From: an uncultured Clostridia bacterium
GTDB taxonomy: Bacteria; Bacillota; Clostridia; Oscillospirales; Acutalibacteraceae
Reading direction: 5' to 3'
Length of the DNA: 8,244 nt
NCBI GenBank assembly: GCA_947174455.1
Contig: CAMWIZ010000027.1
Coordinates: 1 to 8,244, forward strand
The position numbers and the translations under genes are program-made. The notes under the pieces are model-generated. The model did no database searches. It had not been told where the DNA came from and worked only from the letters and a program-made list of their open reading frames with translations. The first letter of the stretch is position 1. Every line of letters begins with the position of its first letter. Shown in pieces: positions 5,935 to 8,244 of this stretch.

Positions 5935-5975
5935 CAGCCTGCAAAGTTTTGGTCAAGCTTTTCAAAATCTTGCGG
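5915..5975 (+). repeat. 17-bp exact direct repeat joining the CDS end to the repeat element
   Basis: TTTTCAAAATCTTGCGG occurs at 5915-5931, ending just before the TAA of the acyltransferase gene, and again at 5959-5975 inside repeat copy 2, 44 bases on. The second copy corresponds to the CAAGC...GCTTG part of the element, so the first is a repeat fragment within coding sequence. Confidence 0.85.
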
Positions 5976-6118
5976 ATTCCAAAGACAGAGCCTTTGGTCG
6001 CTCACCGCAGTGAGCAAAACTCCTTGCCTTAGAGCAGATGAGAGGGGTAGAAACAAACTATTTGATATAATAAATTAGAAATGGGGAAGAACCTGATGCA
6101 AGCGGTTCTTCCCCAATA
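5941..6118 (-). repeat. Structured intergenic repeat element, copy 2 (inverted)
   Basis: Reverse-complement counterpart of the element at 4141-4341, with the same parts in the same order. The conserved block (5941-6036) has stem-loops 5979-5986/5990-5997 and 6000-6005/6010-6015. About 45 unconserved bases follow, then a 12-bp hairpin (6082-6093 with 6104-6115). By eye roughly three quarters of the conserved block matches copy 1. It begins 6 bases after the acyltransferase stop codon, and its far end reaches to about 50 bases from the ychF stop. It has no coding capacity. Confidence 0.85.
6075..6115 (-). terminator. Probable terminator of ychF (hairpin of repeat copy 2)
   Basis: The 12-bp perfect GC-rich stem (6082-6093 with 6104-6115) has a 10-base loop and on the minus strand is followed by TTTCTAATTT. 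It lies about 50 bases past the ychF stop. The uridine tract is imperfect. It may also stop plus-strand transcripts from the acyltransferase gene. The related hairpin at 4144-4175 has no such gene upstream. Confidence 0.6.
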
Positions 6119-6167
6119 ACATCTTTATGTTACAACGCAAAATGTTGCAATTTCCAAAATCAAAAAA

Positions 6168-7262
6168 TTATACATTAAAACGGAAAAGCACAATATCTCC
6201 GTCTTTCATAACGTACTCTTTACCCTCACTACGTACAAGACCCTTTTCCTTTGCAGCAGTCATTGAGCCGCAAGCGATAAGATCATCATAGTGAATGACT
6301 TCCGCACGAATAAAGCCACGTTCAAAATCAGTATGTATCTTGCCGGCTGCCTGCGGTGCTTTCGTGCCGTTTTTAATCGTCCATGCACGAACCTCCGGCT
6401 TGCCTGCTGTCAAATATGAAATAAGACCAAGCAGTGAATAGCACTCCCTTATAAGCCTGTCAAGACCTGACTCCTCCAGACCCATTTCGCTTAGAAACAT
6501 CTGCTTTTCTTCTTTGTCCATTTCTACAATATCAGCTTCAAGCTGGGCACATATCGGTAATACGCCTGCGTGCTCCTCATCGGCAATTTTCTTCACCTCC
6601 GCAAAGAAACTGTTGCTCTCCAAACCGTTTGCAAAGTCGTTCTCGCTGAGGTTTGCCGCATATATGATAGGCTTGTTTGTCAGCAGTGCTACTTCGGAAA
6701 GCAACACTTTTTCATCATCCGTACATTCAACAGTACGTGCAGCCTTGCTCTCTTCAAGGGTTTCTTTCACCCTTTTGAAAAATTCAACCTCTGATTGGTA
6801 TTTCTTGTCAGCTTTGGTCATTTTCATTGCCTTGTCAATACGGCGGTCAATCATCTCAACATCGGAAAGAATAAGTTCAAGATTGATTGTTTCTATATCT
6901 CTCTGCGGTCCAATGCTTCCCTCAACGTGTATGATATCGTCATTTTCAAAGCAGCGTACAACGTGTACAATAGCGTCAACCTCACGGATATTTGACAGAA
7001 ACTTATTGCCAAGACCCTCGCCCTTTGATGCACCCTTTACAAGACCTGCAATATCAACAAACTCAATTGATGCCGGAGTGTATTTGTCGGGGTTATACAT
7101 CTCTGCAAGCTTGTCAAGCCTTTTGTCGGGAACTGCAACAACTCCCACGTTTGGTTCAATGGTGCAAAAAGGGTAGTTTGCACTTTGTGCACCTGCGTTT
7201 GTGATTGCGTTGAAAAGTGTACTTTTACCGACATTTGGCAAGCCGACTATACCTAATTTCAT
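6168..7262 (-). CDS. ychF: Redox-regulated ATPase YchF (Obg/OLA1 family)
   Basis: A conserved cytoplasmic P-loop ATPase of the Obg family that associates with ribosomes and is linked to oxidative-stress control. At 364 residues it is full length (E. coli 363). It has the P-loop GLPNVGKS (7-14), the switch II region FVDIAGLVKGASKGEGLGNKFL (about 68-89), the NLSE motif that replaces the usual NKxD and explains preference for ATP over GTP, and a C-terminal TGS domain (about 280-363) with LLGLISYLTAGKPEVRAWTI and the DFERGFIRAEV stretch. The ATG at 7260-7262 has GAGGAG about 11 bases upstream. It has its own strong promoter and a leader of about 85 bases containing a small hairpin. It is flanked by a regulator gene upstream and a repeat hairpin downstream, so it appears monocistronic. 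Identification is firm. Confidence 0.97.
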   Translation of the reverse strand: MKLGIVGLPNVGKSTLFNAITNAGAQSANYPFCTIEPNVGVVAVPDKRLDKLAEMYNPDKYTPASIEFVDIAGLVKGASKGEGLGNKFLSNIREVDAIVHVVRCFENDDIIHVEGSIGPQRDIETINLELILSDVEMIDRRIDKAMKMTKADKKYQSEVEFFKRVKETLEESKAARTVECTDDEKVLLSEVALLTNKPIIYAANLSENDFANGLESNSFFAEVKKIADEEHAGVLPICAQLEADIVEMDKEEKQMFLSEMGLEESGLDRLIRECYSLLGLISYLTAGKPEVRAWTIKNGTKAPQAAGKIHTDFERGFIRAEVIHYDDLIACGSMTAAKEKGLVRSEGKEYVMKDGDIVLFRFNV

Positions 7263-7302
7263 TTTATTTGCATCTCCTCATTTATCTGTACTTTTCACAA
7301 AC

Positions 7303-7320
7303 CACCGCATTGAAACGGTG
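7303..7320 (-). other. Hairpin in the ychF leader
   Basis: CACCG (minus strand) pairs with CGGTG, 7303-7307 with 7316-7320, around an 8-base loop, with possible extension by flanking AAC/GTT. It lies between the predicted transcription start (about 7348) and the ribosome binding site. There is no poly-U and no known riboswitch pattern, so its role is uncertain. Confidence 0.35.
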
Positions 7321-7354
7321 TTGTTTCTTTTTGTTTTTATAACACAGTCAGTTT

Positions 7355-7383
7355 ATTATACCACATCAAGCGGTAAATCTCAA
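7355..7383 (-). promoter_or_regulatory. Strong sigma-A promoter of ychF
   Basis: On the minus strand TTGAGA (7378-7383; five of six consensus bases), exactly 17 bases, then a perfect TATAAT (7355-7360) preceded by TGG, an extended -10. Predicted start near 7348. A perfect TTGACA also lies further upstream (7420-7425), but its partner -10 is poor. Confidence 0.85.
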
Positions 7384-7441
7384 CGTGTTTATGTAAATTA
7401 GTGAAGAGATGTTTCAAACTGTCAATAGAATTTCACTTAGT

Positions 7442-7978
7442 TTATTTTGACTTAGAAAACAATCCCGCAATTAATCCCGCTATTACATAATACAGCGGTA
7501 CAATTAAGAAAACTACCCAAAACGGGTGCCACGCAGTTAAACCGCTTAAACACAAAACAACATACAATATTGCCACAATAAACGGAATAGGTAATCTTTG
7601 CAGCAAGGTAGGTTCTGCCTTGCCGAACCAATTCCACCCCTTATGAAAACCGAATAGACTGCAAACAATAAATACCGGTATTGAAAATGGAAATGGAATT
7701 TTTGTAAAAACCGTATCCTCCAAAGCATTACGTACTTTCCCCTGTTCAAGTCCTCCGTACTGACTTGATATTTCGGAAAAATCTTTGTCTTTGACAAGAT
7801 AATCAAGGGAAACATTAAAAAGCTCACCAAGTTGAACCACATAGTCTAAATCGGGGGTCGACTGACCAAGTTCCCATTTTGATACCGCCTGACGTGAAAC
7901 CGCCAAATGTTCGGCAAGCTGCTCCTGTGACAACCCTTCTTTGTTTCTAAGCATTTGAATTTTTTCTCCCAGTGTCAT
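7442..7978 (-). CDS. XRE-family transcriptional regulator with C-terminal membrane domain
   Basis: A 178-residue protein from the chosen start. Residues 2-60 form a Cro/C1-type helix-turn-helix: LGEKIQMLRNKEGLSQEQLAEHLAVSRQAVSKWELGQSTPDLDYVVQLGELFNVSLDYLV, with recognition helix around SRQAVSKWE. A linker follows, then hydrophobic segments at about 95-110 (weaker), 127-147 and 150-172, ending in the basic tail SKSK. It is therefore a DNA-binding protein tethered to the membrane, a layout common in Firmicutes. What it senses is unknown. The longest frame begins three codons earlier (7985-7987), but AAAGGTGG is one base from that ATG and 10 bases from the ATG at 7976-7978, so the latter is preferred. 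A perfect -10 box and repeated motifs upstream suggest autoregulation. Targets are not evident. Family sure, role unknown. Confidence 0.9.
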   Translation of the reverse strand: MTLGEKIQMLRNKEGLSQEQLAEHLAVSRQAVSKWELGQSTPDLDYVVQLGELFNVSLDYLVKDKDFSEISSQYGGLEQGKVRNALEDTVFTKIPFPFSIPVFIVCSLFGFHKGWNWFGKAEPTLLQRLPIPFIVAILYVVLCLSGLTAWHPFWVVFLIVPLYYVIAGLIAGLFSKSK

Positions 7979-7988
7979 ACAACACATA

Positions 7989-7996
7989 CCACCTTT
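7989..7996 (-). promoter_or_regulatory. Ribosome binding site deciding the XRE start
   Basis: AAAGGTGG on the minus strand is 10 bases from the ATG at 7976-7978 but only one base from the upstream in-frame ATG at 7985-7987. The spacing matches the other genes here and selects the shorter protein beginning MTLGEKI. Confidence 0.7.
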
Positions 7997-8012
7997 CGAT
8001 TTGATGTTTCAA

Positions 8013-8041
8013 ATTATACAGAAATCCACCGTTGCATTCTA
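8013..8041 (-). promoter_or_regulatory. Probable promoter of the XRE regulator gene
   Basis: A perfect TATAAT on the minus strand (8013-8018) would start transcription near 8006, giving a short leader with the ribosome binding site well placed. The -35 position (TAGAAT, 8036-8041) is poor, as in a regulated promoter. It overlaps one of two similar 12-base motifs. Confidence 0.5.
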
Positions 8042-8244
8042 CCATTTGAAGCTTGAAATTCCGCAACTGACGGTTGCATACAGCTTTTTTGGCACAAATT
8101 AGTTCAAAACTAATAAAAAATTAAAAGCCCTGCCCATAGTGAAAGCATGACTTTTTGCTTGTTATGTTTATGGTTAATCTCGTTAAACAAGTCAACAATA
8201 TAATGAGATTGGCGAGAAAAATATTCTTTGATAAACAGTAAGAC
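8042..8244. other. Gene-free end of window with a possible plus-strand promoter
   Basis: No reading frame here is convincing. A plus-strand TATAAT at 8199-8204 lies inside an imperfect inverted repeat (8173-8185 and 8201-8213, 10 of 13 positions matching), but no good -35 box is seen. It may be the control region of a plus-strand gene starting beyond the window. Confidence 0.3.

Noticed and set aside
4141..6118. The inverted repeats as terminal repeats of a composite transposon
   Set aside because: No transposase or integrase lies between them, no flanking target duplication is visible, and both genes between them look like ordinary chromosomal genes; kept only as an open alternative in the findings.
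6514..7176. 220-residue plus-strand open reading frame
   Set aside because: It lies entirely antisense to ychF, is rich in Ser/Thr as expected of reverse-frame translation, and has no recognisable domain.

Overview
The window looks like chromosomal DNA from a low-GC member of the Clostridia. An Oscillospiraceae/Ruminococcaceae-like gut anaerobe is my inference. It rests on AT-rich intergenic DNA, strong AGGAGG-type ribosome binding sites, sigma-A-like promoters, and a gene set (rubredoxin, AIM24-family protein, lone MsmX-type ATPase, DUF4830 protein, YchF) that is ordinary for that group. I support nine protein-coding genes. Eight are on the minus strand and one is on the plus strand. I found no tRNA, rRNA, CRISPR array, transposase, integrase or phage gene.

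Region by region, all minus unless stated: a small rubredoxin with a TTG start (109-294); an AIM24/TIGR00266-family protein (548-1228) ending at a clear terminator; a carbohydrate ABC-transporter ATPase of the MsmX/UgpC family (1371-2483) with its own terminator; a probable two-gene operon of a DUF4830 membrane-anchored protein (3426-3926) and an RsuA-type 16S rRNA pseudouridine synthase (2652-3374). About 415 bases of gene-free, repeat-rich DNA follow. Then comes a divergent pair, a HAD phosphatase (4342-4992, minus) and an integral-membrane HGSNAT/DUF1624-type putative acyltransferase (5143-5934, plus). After a second repeat block come the ATPase YchF (6168-7262) and an XRE regulator with a membrane tail (7442-7978). 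The last 260 bases hold promoter-like signals but no gene.

Most genes are housekeeping or single-function units and do not form one pathway. The least ordinary part is the divergent pair at 4342-5934. Its shared promoter region holds a perfect 13-bp inverted repeat with an extended -10 box on each strand, as expected of a shared operator. Each of the two genes ends in a copy of the same roughly 180-bp structured non-coding repeat. The copies are in inverted orientation, so each has the same orientation relative to the gene it follows. Stem differences between copies preserve base pairing. The last codons of the acyltransferase gene, and more weakly of the phosphatase gene, are made of repeat sequence. 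This may be a structured 3' element or a small non-autonomous repeat family; the window cannot decide between them. I see no convincing novel defence or biosynthetic system.
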